64,000 bases of DNA, from positions 124,001 to 188,000 of the forward strand of contig CAXXGA010000003.1 in NCBI GenBank assembly GCA_963678585.2, given 5' to 3'. The notes below the pieces were generated by a model. That model was not told the origin of the DNA. It saw only the letters and a program-made list of their open reading frames with translations, and made no database searches. Below are positions 1-7,750 of the stretch, piece by piece (the stretch's first letter is position 1; each line of letters begins with the position of its first letter). The DNA comes from Breoghania sp963678585. Its GTDB lineage: Bacteria > Pseudomonadota > Alphaproteobacteria > Rhizobiales > Stappiaceae. The position numbers and the translations under genes were made by a program.

Positions 1-50
1 GTGACAAAGCGCTGGGTGAGGTTTTCGATGGACAGGAATGAATGGGCCAT
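1..50 (-). CDS. Nitrate-type ABC transporter ATP-binding subunit, N-terminus only
   Basis: Partial gene running off the left edge. The sixteen or so visible residues begin MAHSFLSIENLTQRF, the usual opening beta strand of an ABC ATPase. A textbook Shine-Dalgarno (AGGAGGTTCAAA) stands directly before the ATG, and the start lies 10 bases after the permease stop, so it is the third gene of the same operon. By family logic this is the NrtC/NrtD/SsuB-type ATPase energising nitrate (or a related small anion) import. No Walker motif is inside the window, so the assignment rests on position and the first residues. Confidence 0.7.
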   Translation of the reverse strand, partial: MAHSFLSIENLTQRFV

Positions 51-60
51 TTTGAACCTC

Positions 61-894
61 CTATTCGGCGTAGGCGACGGCGCGCTGAAGCATGCCGAAG
101 GCGGCGTCCAGCGCCATGCCGACCACACCGATCACCAGGATGGAGAAGATCACCGAGGTGAGATCCAGATTGTTCCACTCGTTCCAGACGTAGTAGCCGA
201 TGCCGGTCCCGCCCACGAGCATCTCCGCCGCCACGATCACGAGCCATGCAATGCCGATGGAAATCCGCATGCCGGTGATGATGGTGGGGGCAGCCGCGGG
301 GAGGATCACGGTGAGCGCCGTGCGGAACGATCCAAGCTCATGGGTGCGCGCCACATTCACCCAGTCCTGCCTGACGCCCGCAACGCCGAAGGCGGTGTTG
401 ATGAGCATGGGCCAGATGGAACAGATGAAGATGACGAAGACCGCAGACGCGTTGGAATCCTGGATGATGAATAGCGCCAGCGGCATCCAGGCGAGCGGCG
501 AGATGGGCCTCAGCACCTGAATGAACGGATTGAGCGCCTTGTGGGCGACCGGGCTCATGCCGATGAGGAACCCGACCGGGATGGCGATGAGGGCGGCGAG
601 GAAATAGCCGGAGAGAACCCGGTAAAGCGACCACGCCACCTGAATGCCGATGCCCTTGTCGTTGGGCCCGGCGTCGTAGAACGGGTTGGAGAGCTGCTCC
701 CACGCCTTGTGAAGCACCTGACTGGGAGGCGGAACGCCCGCCTTGGGCGCGCCGCCGCCGGTCAGGCGCTCGTATTCGGTCAGCTCCGATGCCGCCTTCT
801 GAGCCGGGATCGCGGCCTCCCACACGAGGAGGCCGGCAATCAGGATGATGAAGGAGAGCAGCAGTGCGCGCTGGTTCGTCGTCAGGCGGTCCAT
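61..894 (-). CDS. nrtB: Nitrate-type ABC transporter permease (NrtB family)
   Basis: Predicted inner-membrane permease of 277 residues, usual for the NrtB/CmpB/SsuC family. An N-terminal membrane segment (about residues 10-30) is followed by a periplasmic loop and then the binding-protein-dependent transport domain. The EAA-type cytoplasmic loop that docks the ATPase is visible around residues 185-205 (ARTHELGSFRTALTVILPAA), followed by further hydrophobic segments. It lies 3 bases after the substrate-binding protein and 10 bases before the ATPase, so the three genes form one transcript. Substrate could be nitrate, nitrite, bicarbonate or cyanate; nitrate is preferred because of the NrtA-like partner. 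Confidence 0.85.
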   Translation of the reverse strand: MDRLTTNQRALLLSFIILIAGLLVWEAAIPAQKAASELTEYERLTGGGAPKAGVPPPSQVLHKAWEQLSNPFYDAGPNDKGIGIQVAWSLYRVLSGYFLAALIAIPVGFLIGMSPVAHKALNPFIQVLRPISPLAWMPLALFIIQDSNASAVFVIFICSIWPMLINTAFGVAGVRQDWVNVARTHELGSFRTALTVILPAAAPTIITGMRISIGIAWLVIVAAEMLVGGTGIGYYVWNEWNNLDLTSVIFSILVIGVVGMALDAAFGMLQRAVAYAE

Positions 895-897
895 GGA

Positions 898-2286
898 TCA
901 GGCCCGCTTGATCGCGAAGCTGTCGACATAGGCTTCCGGCTCGGCCGGATCGAAGGTCTTGCCCATGATCGTGTAACTCTCGTAGGTCACGTCCGGCGCG
1001 CTGTAGCCGAGATCCTCCATGATCTTCTTGCAGTCGGCGGCCAGATAGACCTCCTCGGCGACCTTCTTGTAGTCGACATCGCCCTCGATATAGCCCCAGC
1101 GCTTCATCTGGGTGAGGATCCACACGCCCATCGAGTGCCAGGGGAAGGGATCGAAGTCGATGCGATCCGGCACTTTCTTCACTTCGCCCAGACCGTCCGC
1201 ATAGGTGCCGGTCAGCACCTGCTCGATCACCGGAACCGGCTGGTTGAGGTAGTTGGCGGGTGCGATGGCGGCGGAGATTTCCTTTCGGTTTTCCGGATCG
1301 GACGCATATTGCGTGGCGTCCACGATGGACTTCAAAAGCGCGCCGTAGGTGTTGGGCAGTTCCTGCGCAAAGGAGAGCGGGCAGGCGAAGGCGCAGCAGG
1401 GGTGGCCTTCCCAGATGTCCTTGGTCAGCGTGTGCAGGAAGCCGATGCCTTCCCACACGGCGCGCTGGTTGAACGGGTCCGGCGAGAGGTAGCCGTCGAG
1501 GTTGCCGGCGCGCAGGTTGGCGACCATCTCCGGCGGCGGGACGACGCGGATCTGGATATCGGTGTCCGGATCGAGCCCGTGCTCGGCCACGTAGTAGCGC
1601 AGCAGGAAGTTGTGCATGGAATATTCGAACGGCACGCCGAAGGTGAAGCCCTTCCACTGCTTCGGGTCGCGCTTGTCGAGATGCTCGTTGGACAGGACGA
1701 TGGCCTGACCGTTGATGTTCTCGACCGCCGGCATGATGTAGGGGGTCGCCACGCTGCCCGCACCCAGCGACATGGCGAGCGGCATCGGGGTCAGCATGTG
1801 GGAGGCGTCATATTCGCCCGCCAGCGACTTGTCGCGCGCAACCGCCCAACCGGCGGTCTTGATGACCTGCGCGTTCAGGCCGTGCTTTTCGTAAAAGCCC
1901 ATGGGCTGGGCCATGATGATGGGCGTGGCACAGGTGATCGGCACGAAACCGATATTCAGATTGGCCTTTTCCGGCGTTCCGAGCGTGTCGAGAATCGCCG
2001 CCTTGGCCTTGTCGATGGGGAAGACGGAGGACAGTGCCGCGGCGAAGGCACCGCCGCCGACGAGGCCCATGAAGGACCGGCGGGAGAAGTCGTTCTGGCC
2101 GAACATGGAGCGCACGACGGCGTTTTCGATCGCGCGCTCCATCATGTCGTCGGACGACATCGGAGAGGACAGGGGCGCGCATTCGAATTCGTCATGCGCC
2201 TTGCTTGCACAGGCATCGCACCCACACCCTGCGCCGTGACGCAGGTCTGTCTTGTGTGAAAACGGGTTACCGAGGCTCTTGGTCAT
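898..2286 (-). CDS. nrtA: Nitrate-type ABC transporter substrate-binding protein with Tat signal and Cys-rich leader
   Basis: NrtA/CmpA-like periplasmic binding protein of 462 residues. A twin-arginine signal (SRRSFMGLVGGGAF, about residues 69-82) precedes a hydrophobic stretch and an AKA cleavage-like site, so a folded protein is probably exported by Tat. The body has the family features of anion binders (FVPITCATPIIMAQ near the start, EGHPCCAFACP midway). Unusually, about 68 residues precede the Tat motif and include a cysteine cluster (CGCDAC plus another Cys). The chosen ATG has a good Shine-Dalgarno (AGGTGA, about 7 bases upstream), which supports the long leader; an internal ATG near residue 43 would remove it. 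First gene of the nrt operon, divergent from a regulator. Confidence 0.85.
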   Translation of the reverse strand: MTKSLGNPFSHKTDLRHGAGCGCDACASKAHDEFECAPLSSPMSSDDMMERAIENAVVRSMFGQNDFSRRSFMGLVGGGAFAAALSSVFPIDKAKAAILDTLGTPEKANLNIGFVPITCATPIIMAQPMGFYEKHGLNAQVIKTAGWAVARDKSLAGEYDASHMLTPMPLAMSLGAGSVATPYIMPAVENINGQAIVLSNEHLDKRDPKQWKGFTFGVPFEYSMHNFLLRYYVAEHGLDPDTDIQIRVVPPPEMVANLRAGNLDGYLSPDPFNQRAVWEGIGFLHTLTKDIWEGHPCCAFACPLSFAQELPNTYGALLKSIVDATQYASDPENRKEISAAIAPANYLNQPVPVIEQVLTGTYADGLGEVKKVPDRIDFDPFPWHSMGVWILTQMKRWGYIEGDVDYKKVAEEVYLAADCKKIMEDLGYSAPDVTYESYTIMGKTFDPAEPEAYVDSFAIKRA

Positions 2287-2323
2287 TCACTGTCACCTGC
2301 GTTGCTGGTGTGGAACCGGATTG

Positions 2324-2335
2324 ACCCCTAGGGTA
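2324..2335. promoter_or_regulatory. Palindrome-like CCCCTAGGGTA site upstream of nrtA
   Basis: ACCCCTAGGGTA lies about 40 bases upstream of the nrtA start. Eleven of its twelve bases recur in inverted orientation at 6707-6718, in front of the HemG/Host_attach divergent pair. Two copies in two non-coding regions suggest a shared operator, but the identity of any binding protein is unknown. Confidence 0.35.
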
Positions 2336-2393
2336 GCCGCGGCTTTCTGCGCCGATTGTCCTTGCCATGCAAAATGCAGAAAATTTTTTAATA

Positions 2394-2466
2394 CGTGAAA
2401 ACATATATTTACGAAAAATGTTGCAATGCGACAGTTACGTAATATCGTAAATTACGTATTTTCGTA
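2394..2466. promoter_or_regulatory. Clustered CGTA repeats in the nrt / regulator divergent promoter
   Basis: The 212-base divergent region between nrtA and the PAS-AAA-Fis gene turns AT-rich here. CGTA occurs at 2438, 2446, 2455 and 2463 (spacing 8, 9, 8), twice inside the palindrome TTACGTAA or ATTACGTAT, and inverted or related copies (TACGTG near 2393, TTTACGAAA near 2409) lie upstream. The array is what one expects of an operator bound cooperatively by a regulator, probably the adjacent one. No sigma54 -24/-12 element was seen on either strand. Confidence 0.5.
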
Positions 2467-2498
2467 CAACTCGCCGAACCGCGGAGCCCGCCCCCTGA

Positions 2499-4376
2499 AT
2501 GGACAAGACCCTTCTGGATACATCCGGCGATTTCCCGCAGAGCATCGTTCTGGAACAGCTGCCGTCGGCCGCCATGATCGTGGATGCGGCCACCGACAGC
2601 ATTCTCCAGTCCAATCCGCATGCGCGCCGTCTGCTGGGCGATGCGGTCGCCAATGGGGCCCTTTTCACGCATTTCGTCAAAAGCGACCGGGGCGATTTCA
2701 TCGTCTTTCTGCAGGAGGTGCTGCATCGCGGTCAGGCGTGGACGCGCAACATCGTCCTGAAAAACGAGGCGGGCGAGGACATCGCGGTGGAGATCCGTGC
2801 CTGCGGGCTGGAAGGCAGGCGCACGCGGTTCCTGTTTCTGCTGCTCGATCTGGAAGAAGTGCGCTGGCACGAACGCATCACGGAAACGGAGCAGCTCTAC
2901 AGCGAAGGCCTGATGGGCTGGCGGCGCGCGCAGGAGTTCTTCTCGGAACTGGAATTCCAGAACCAGCTCATCCTCAATGCGGCGGGCGAGGGGATCTACG
3001 GCGTCAACACCAAGGGACAGACCACTTTCGTCAACCGGGCAGCGCAGGAGATGCTGGGCTGGGACACCGAAGACCTGCTGGGAAAGCCGATCCACGACAT
3101 CATCCACCACCACCATCTGGACGGGGCCGTCTATCACGCCCACGACTGCCCGATCTATCAGGCGTTCCGCTCCGAAAAGGTCAACCGGGTGGAGGACGAG
3201 GTTTTCTGGCGCAAGGACGGCAAGCCGATCCAGGTCGAATATGTCTCCACACCCATCTACCACCAGAAGGTTCTGGCGGGCGCGGTGGTCATCTTCCGCG
3301 ATGTGAGCGAACGCAGGCTCAACGAGAAGAAGCTCCATGCGGCGCTCGACGAGGTGGCGGACCTGCGCGACCGGCTGGAGCAGGAAAACGCCTATCTGCA
3401 GGAAACCATTTCCAACGAGCGCGCGCGCCACGACGTGATCGGGCGCTCCGCCGCCATCCGCCAGACGCATGCCCGGATCAAGCTGGTCGCGCCCACCGAT
3501 GCGCCGGTCTTCATCACGGGGGAAACGGGCGCGGGCAAGACCATCGTCGCCAATTCCATTCACAAGGACAGTTCGCGTGCGCGCCGTCCGCTCATCCAGT
3601 TCCGCTGCGCCGCGATCAGCCGTCGGTCCATGGAGGCGGAGCTTTTCGGCCGCGCCGCCGGTCCCGACGGGTCAGGGGGCGAGATTTCCGGCGCGCTGGA
3701 GCTTGCCAACGGCGGCACGCTTTATCTGGAGGACGTGTGCAACCTGCCGCTGGACCTTCAGGGCGAGTTGCTGCGCGCGCTTCAGGACAAGAAGTTCAAG
3801 CGCGTGAACGACACGCTCACGCGCAACCTCAACGTCCGGGTGATCGCCTCGAGCGCCAAGAACGTGGAACAGGAGGTCGCCGTCGGGCGCTTCCGCGAAG
3901 ATCTCTATCTCCACCTTTGCGTTTTCCCGATCAATTGTGCGCCGCTGCGCGCGCGGCCTGAGGATATCCCGGCGCTTGTCGCCCATATTCTGGATCTCGC
4001 CTGCGAGCGGCTGAACCGGAAGAAACCGATCATCACCGAGCGCACCATGCAGACGCTGATGGACTATCACTGGCCGGGCAACATCCGGGAACTCGGCAAT
4101 GTGATCGAGCGCGCGGCCATCGTCTCCACCGGCGGCAAGCTGATCGTGGAGCTTGGCGAGGCAAGCAGGGCGCATGAGGCGGACCGGCGCACGGTGCGCA
4201 CCGAACACGAGATGCAGCAGGAAATCCGCGCCAATCTCGTCGCCGCCCTGCGCGAAACCAGCGGGCGCGTTTCGGGCAAGGAGGGGGCCGCCGCCCTTCT
4301 GGAGATGAAACCGACGACGGTCTATTCGCGCATCGACAAGTTCGGCATCGAACAGCACGAATGGGCCCCAGACTGA
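2499..4376 (+). CDS. PAS-PAS-AAA+-Fis regulator with degenerate sigma54-activator motifs
   Basis: Regulator of 625 residues built like NtrC/NifA-class activators. It has PAS domains at about 15-120 and 155-272, a short coiled coil (about 275-305), an AAA+ domain (about 310-535) and a C-terminal Fis-type helix-turn-helix (about 583-620). Walker A is intact (GETGAGKT, 341-348). Three hallmarks are altered: the GAFTGA loop that contacts sigma54 reads GPDGSG (388-393), Walker B reads LYLEDV with Glu411-Asp412 in place of Asp-Glu, and the Arg expected in FRxDLxxRL is His472. It therefore probably binds DNA and perhaps ATP but is unlikely to open sigma54 promoters. Divergent from nrtA, so a nitrate or nitrogen regulator is inferred. 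Weak Shine-Dalgarno GCGGAG. Confidence 0.85.
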   Translation: MDKTLLDTSGDFPQSIVLEQLPSAAMIVDAATDSILQSNPHARRLLGDAVANGALFTHFVKSDRGDFIVFLQEVLHRGQAWTRNIVLKNEAGEDIAVEIRACGLEGRRTRFLFLLLDLEEVRWHERITETEQLYSEGLMGWRRAQEFFSELEFQNQLILNAAGEGIYGVNTKGQTTFVNRAAQEMLGWDTEDLLGKPIHDIIHHHHLDGAVYHAHDCPIYQAFRSEKVNRVEDEVFWRKDGKPIQVEYVSTPIYHQKVLAGAVVIFRDVSERRLNEKKLHAALDEVADLRDRLEQENAYLQETISNERARHDVIGRSAAIRQTHARIKLVAPTDAPVFITGETGAGKTIVANSIHKDSSRARRPLIQFRCAAISRRSMEAELFGRAAGPDGSGGEISGALELANGGTLYLEDVCNLPLDLQGELLRALQDKKFKRVNDTLTRNLNVRVIASSAKNVEQEVAVGRFREDLYLHLCVFPINCAPLRARPEDIPALVAHILDLACERLNRKKPIITERTMQTLMDYHWPGNIRELGNVIERAAIVSTGGKLIVELGEASRAHEADRRTVRTEHEMQQEIRANLVAALRETSGRVSGKEGAAALLEMKPTTVYSRIDKFGIEQHEWAPD

Positions 4377-4406
4377 ACGCATCGCAGACGGCCCTGCCCT
4401 GCCGGT

Positions 4407-5069
4407 TCACGCGCCCTCGGCATCCGGGGCGCTTGCCTGCGCCTCAAGGCAGCGAATGACGTCCTCGTCCTCCAGCTGGCGAAAATCGTCGTAATAGGCT
4501 CCGATGGCCACGAAATCGCGTGCAGGTTCCAGACAGATCACGGCGTCGGCCTCTTTTTCCAGCCGGGCGACCACGTCCACCGGCGCGACCGGGGTCGCCA
4601 CGACGATTGATGCGGGCTCGCGCCGCCGGAGCCCACTAATCGCGGCGCGCATGGTCGCGCCCGTGGCGATACCGTCATCGACGATAATGACCGTGCGCCC
4701 CGCCACCTCCGGCATCGCCCGGCCGGAGAGATAGCGCGTCTTCCTGCGTTCCAGTTCCTGCTCCTCCTTGCGGCGGACCCGGTCGAAATCGGCCTCGGGA
4801 ATGGCGCCCATGCGGATGACGTCCTCGTTGCGCACGACGACCGGCGCATCGCCGTCGACGATTGCGCCCATGGCAAGTTCCGGTTCCCATGGCACGCCGA
4901 TCTTGCGCACCAGCAGCACACCCAAAGGGGCTTTCAGGGCCGCGGCGACCACGGCGGCGACCGGAACGCCGCCACGCGGGAGCGCCAGCACCGCCAGATC
5001 CTTGCCGCGGTATCCCTCCAGCGCCGCCGCCAGACGTTCGCCCGCATCGACGCGATCACGAAAGCGCAT
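4407..5069 (-). CDS. Phosphoribosyltransferase-fold protein
   Basis: Type I phosphoribosyltransferase of 220 residues. The PRPP-binding loop is clear (VIIVDDGIATGATM, roughly residues 128-141), preceded by ALPRGGVPVA and VLLVRKIGVPWEPELAMGA, which mark the broad family often annotated as 'phosphoribosyltransferase' beside dienelactone-hydrolase or stress genes. The nucleobase substrate cannot be read from sequence. The ATG at 5069 was chosen over one six codons upstream because it starts the conserved MRFRDR block; it overlaps the end of the next gene by 14 bases, indicating coupled expression. Confidence 0.8.
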   Translation of the reverse strand: MRFRDRVDAGERLAAALEGYRGKDLAVLALPRGGVPVAAVVAAALKAPLGVLLVRKIGVPWEPELAMGAIVDGDAPVVVRNEDVIRMGAIPEADFDRVRRKEEQELERRKTRYLSGRAMPEVAGRTVIIVDDGIATGATMRAAISGLRRREPASIVVATPVAPVDVVARLEKEADAVICLEPARDFVAIGAYYDDFRQLEDEDVIRCLEAQASAPDAEGA

Positions 5070-5985
5070 GGGCCACCTCTTCCTCATCGTCGCCGCGTTC
5101 GCGCTCGCGCCCGCGCACGACGCGTTGGCCCGCCAGCGGCCCGCGGGTCTCGCTCACCACCGTGCGGCGGCCCTCGGGCATATCGTCGGCATGGAAATAG
5201 ATCACGACCCAATCCTTCGTCTTGCCGAGGTCATGGGCGCGGGCGGTGTTCGAATAAAGCGCAGTGAAATGCCAGGGCGCATGCCGCGCGTGCAGGACCG
5301 GCAGCCACGCCTCGCCGGACGGGTTGAACCGCTTTGGGGCGATTTTGCGCAGCGTGCCCGCCTCGGCCTTTTCCCGGTACATCCGGTCGACCTCGAGCAG
5401 AAGCGATACGGGCGGCTCGGGCGCGCCGCGATCAAGGCCCGCGACCGGTCGGCCGAGCCGTTCGGCAAGAACCGCGCTCAGCATCCGCCGCCTGCGCGGA
5501 CCCAACCCCGGAACCTCCAGATTGCCCAGATGCAGCACGGTCTCAAGCTCCTCGAGCGTCTCCAGATCCGCATCCTCGGCAAGGCGATGGGCGAGTTTCG
5601 GGCCGATGCCGGGCAGGGTGAGAAACAGGACTTCCGGCACAAGCTCGCCGCGCAGCCGTTCCAGTTGCGACCAGCGGCCCGTCGCGACCATTTCCGCAAT
5701 CGCCGCGGCAATGCTCCGCCCGATGCCCGGCAAGGCCACGAGACCTTCGCGTCCCTGCTCCGACAGGATCGCCGACACCGGTCTCGACAGGGCCGACACG
5801 GTTTCGCTGCCCCGGCGGTAGGCCCTTTCGCGAAAGCCGCCCTCTCCCTGTTGCTGCAACAGATCGGCGAAATCGCGCAGGCGATTGGCGACAGCGGCGT
5901 TTTCCGGCAGGGGGCGGGACGGCGCGCCCGCACCGCCTTCCACCACGCTGGCTTCCGCTTGCGAATGAATGATCTTGTCTATCAT
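5056..5985 (-). CDS. Helix-hairpin-helix protein related to the DNA polymerase X N-terminal domain
   Basis: Protein of 309 residues. Residues about 30-200 resemble the 8-kDa and HhH region of polymerase beta/PolX (NAAVANRLRDFADLLQQQG, then LPGIGRSIAAAIAEM, LPGIGPKLAHRL and VPGLGPRRRRML). The PolX nucleotidyltransferase palm and PHP domains are absent, so it should not polymerise DNA. The C-terminal hundred or so residues (around RFNPSGEAWLPVLH and FTALYSNTARAHDLG) form an extra domain I recognise only as often attached to this HhH region. DNA binding is inferred; a repair role is possible but unproven. ATG at 5985 preferred over an upstream TTG at 6027. Confidence 0.7.
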   Translation of the reverse strand: MIDKIIHSQAEASVVEGGAGAPSRPLPENAAVANRLRDFADLLQQQGEGGFRERAYRRGSETVSALSRPVSAILSEQGREGLVALPGIGRSIAAAIAEMVATGRWSQLERLRGELVPEVLFLTLPGIGPKLAHRLAEDADLETLEELETVLHLGNLEVPGLGPRRRRMLSAVLAERLGRPVAGLDRGAPEPPVSLLLEVDRMYREKAEAGTLRKIAPKRFNPSGEAWLPVLHARHAPWHFTALYSNTARAHDLGKTKDWVVIYFHADDMPEGRRTVVSETRGPLAGQRVVRGRERERGDDEEEVAHALS

Positions 5986-6146
5986 GGTCCGTGCCTTTTC
6001 ATGTGCTCGGACGTCGAAACGGGCCAATCCGCCTTTACATGAAACGCGCGACGCCAGCCTCCGGCAGCCTTGCCGCCAGTATCTTCTCCCGTCGGTTCCG
6101 GCGAGATCCGGCGGCCATCGTCGCAGGCAACTGCCTCAATCGCCGG

Positions 6147-6608
6147 TCAACGCACCGTTCCGCCCTCAAGCCTGTCGCGGATGAAGGCGCGAAGGTCATG
6201 CACGGGCATGCCGACGAGATTGGCGGCCTCCTCTTGCATGACAGCTCCGCCGAGACCGGCCGGCAATTCCTTGCGCAGGACGCCCAGCATTTTCGGCGAG
6301 GCGAAAATCGTGAGACGGTCGAAGTCTCCGGCACCGCGATGCTTCTCCAGCACCTTGAATGCCTCCTGCGCAAAATCCTGCATGTCGCGCAGGGCCGTGT
6401 CAGCGCCCGGTTCCATGGCGGAGCGTCGTCCGCTTCGGTCGCTGGCGTGACTTCTGCCGCGTTCCTCGCTCTGCGCGTCACGCTGGCGGGTGGCGCTCGC
6501 CTTGTTGGTCAGTTCGATCGGACCGTCCGTGTCGGCGCGATCGAGACCGCGAAGGATTTGGGCATGCTCGGAGTTCATCACGAGTGCCCAGATTACTTGT
6601 CTACGCAT
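6147..6608 (-). CDS. Host_attach family protein (protein required for attachment to host cells)
   Basis: Small soluble protein of 153 residues. The N-terminus (VIWALVMNSEHAQILRG) and the C-terminal core (FDRLTIFASPKMLGVLRKEL, then KxxxxDL-like MPVHDLRAFI) fit the Host_attach family, named from Agrobacterium but structurally a release-factor-like alpha/beta fold of uncertain function. The middle carries the usual variable, charged segment. The ATG was placed at MRRQVIW because AAAGGTGGG precedes it at proper spacing. It is divergent from hemG across a 360-base gap, and 160 bases downstream of it lies the HhH gene. Confidence 0.75.
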   Translation of the reverse strand: MRRQVIWALVMNSEHAQILRGLDRADTDGPIELTNKASATRQRDAQSEERGRSHASDRSGRRSAMEPGADTALRDMQDFAQEAFKVLEKHRGAGDFDRLTIFASPKMLGVLRKELPAGLGGAVMQEEAANLVGMPVHDLRAFIRDRLEGGTVR

Positions 6609-6968
6609 GATTGAAGACCCACCTTTTGATGACCCTGAATGATGCAAGAAAATTCTACGCCCGCACTGATGCCCGTCAACAGGGTGATGAAAATTTACTT
6701 GAGTGATACCCTAGGGGATGATGCGCACCTACTTCGCCGCATTTCCGCTCAACACCGCCGCACACTGAATTCATCCAGTGGAATCAAGCCCGTTACATTG
6801 ATGAGCGGACCTTTTAAGCGGCTGCCCCGGCCTGCGCACGGGGCGCGGGCCCTGTCGGCGTCGGATTTGTTGCGCACGCCCGAGATGTCGCCTCGACAAG
6901 CCTTCGGACCCGGCGCTAGTGTTGGCTGTTCCTGCGCCGTGAACCTCGCTGCCGGGCCAGAAAGTGCA
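6609..6968. promoter_or_regulatory. Divergent intergenic region between Host_attach gene and hemG
   Basis: No convincing gene. It holds TACCCTAGGGGA at 6707-6718, an inverted near-copy of the site upstream of nrtA, and a weak FNR-like half match (TTGATGACCCTGAA near 6625). A longer in-frame extension of hemG runs through it but has no family similarity and no better Shine-Dalgarno sequence, so it is treated as non-coding leader. Confidence 0.4.
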
Positions 6969-7532
6969 ATGACAACAAGAATAGACATCTTTTACGCCAG
7001 CCACGACGGGCACACCCTCAAGATCGCGCGGTTCATCGAGAAGATCCTCGCAGGCGCATTCGAAGGCGAGGTCGCGCTTCATTCCGCCGAATGCCCGGAC
7101 CCCGCGTGCGAGCGCATCGGGCAGGACAGTTTCACCGTCGTCATAGCGCCGATCCGCTATGGCTTCCCGCTTCGCGAAGCGGAAACCTTTCTGCGCGCCA
7201 ACAAGGCCCGCATCGCGCCGGAGCGCCTCGCCATGCTTCTGGTGTGCCTCACCGCGCGCAAGCCGAACCGGCAGACGGTGGAAACAAACGGATATCTGCG
7301 CAAATGGCTGGCGCGCCACGATCTGAGGCCCGCCATCGCCGCCTCCATTGCCGGAAAGCTCGATTATCCGCTTTACGGGCCCTTCGACCGCTTCATGATC
7401 CGCCTCATCATGACCATGAGCCGGGGGCCGACCGATCCGTCCACGCAGATCGAGTTCACCGACTGGGAGCAGGTCGAGGCCCTGTCGCAGGAGATCGCCC
7501 GGCTTGCGAAAGGCGCACATGCGCCCGAATGA
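6969..7532 (+). CDS. hemG: Protoporphyrinogen IX dehydrogenase, flavodoxin-like (HemG)
   Basis: Predicted FMN enzyme oxidising protoporphyrinogen IX to protoporphyrin IX with electrons passed to quinone, the penultimate haem step. It has 187 residues, the normal HemG size. Visible matches to the family: flavodoxin opening with FYASHDGHT at residues 7-15, VIAPIRYGFPL at about 59, LTARKPNRQTVETNGY at about 93, then the HemG insert LDYPLYGPFDRFMIRLIMTMSRGPTD at about 135 and the closing TDWEQVEALSQEIA. HemG is typical of gammaproteobacteria while most alphaproteobacteria use HemJ, so its presence here is noteworthy. The start was set at the ATG heading the flavodoxin fold. Confidence 0.85.
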   Translation: MTTRIDIFYASHDGHTLKIARFIEKILAGAFEGEVALHSAECPDPACERIGQDSFTVVIAPIRYGFPLREAETFLRANKARIAPERLAMLLVCLTARKPNRQTVETNGYLRKWLARHDLRPAIAASIAGKLDYPLYGPFDRFMIRLIMTMSRGPTDPSTQIEFTDWEQVEALSQEIARLAKGAHAPE

Positions 7533-7658
7533 GCGGTGGCGGGAACACCCCACAACAATCGCCCCTCAATAATCGCCCCTGCATTTGAGATACTTAGTGC
7601 AGTTCCGCAGGGTCACCTCCAACCGCAGCAACGAGATTTTGCCGCCATCCGGTTGAGC

Positions 7659-7730
7659 ATTTGCGCAAATCACGGCAGCTTTCAGTTGATTTATTCATTG
7701 CCGTGGACTTAAATTGTTGCGCTGCAGCAA
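7659..7730. promoter_or_regulatory. Palindromes upstream of phaZ
   Basis: Two symmetric elements lie in the 218-base gap before phaZ: a perfect 12-base palindrome ATTTGCGCAAAT (7659-7670) and TTGCGCTGCAGCAA (7717-7730), 20 bases before the start. The latter is rich in TGC/GCA half sites like those described for the PHA regulator PhaR in Paracoccus and Rhodobacter; assignment to PhaR is inference. Two direct AATCGCCCCT copies (7556 and 7570) also lie in this gap. Confidence 0.3.
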
Positions 7731-7750
7731 AGATCAGGAAGGGCGTCTGA

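Noticed and set aside
338..1657. Long open frame on minus overlapping nrtA and nrtB
   Set aside because: It is a frame shadow of the nrt genes, rich in Arg, Ala and Gly with no family match; high GC content suppresses stop codons in alternative frames.
6639..6968. 110-residue N-terminal extension of HemG
   Set aside because: HemG proteins start at the flavodoxin strand; the extension looks like random GC-rich coding and covers promoter sequence.
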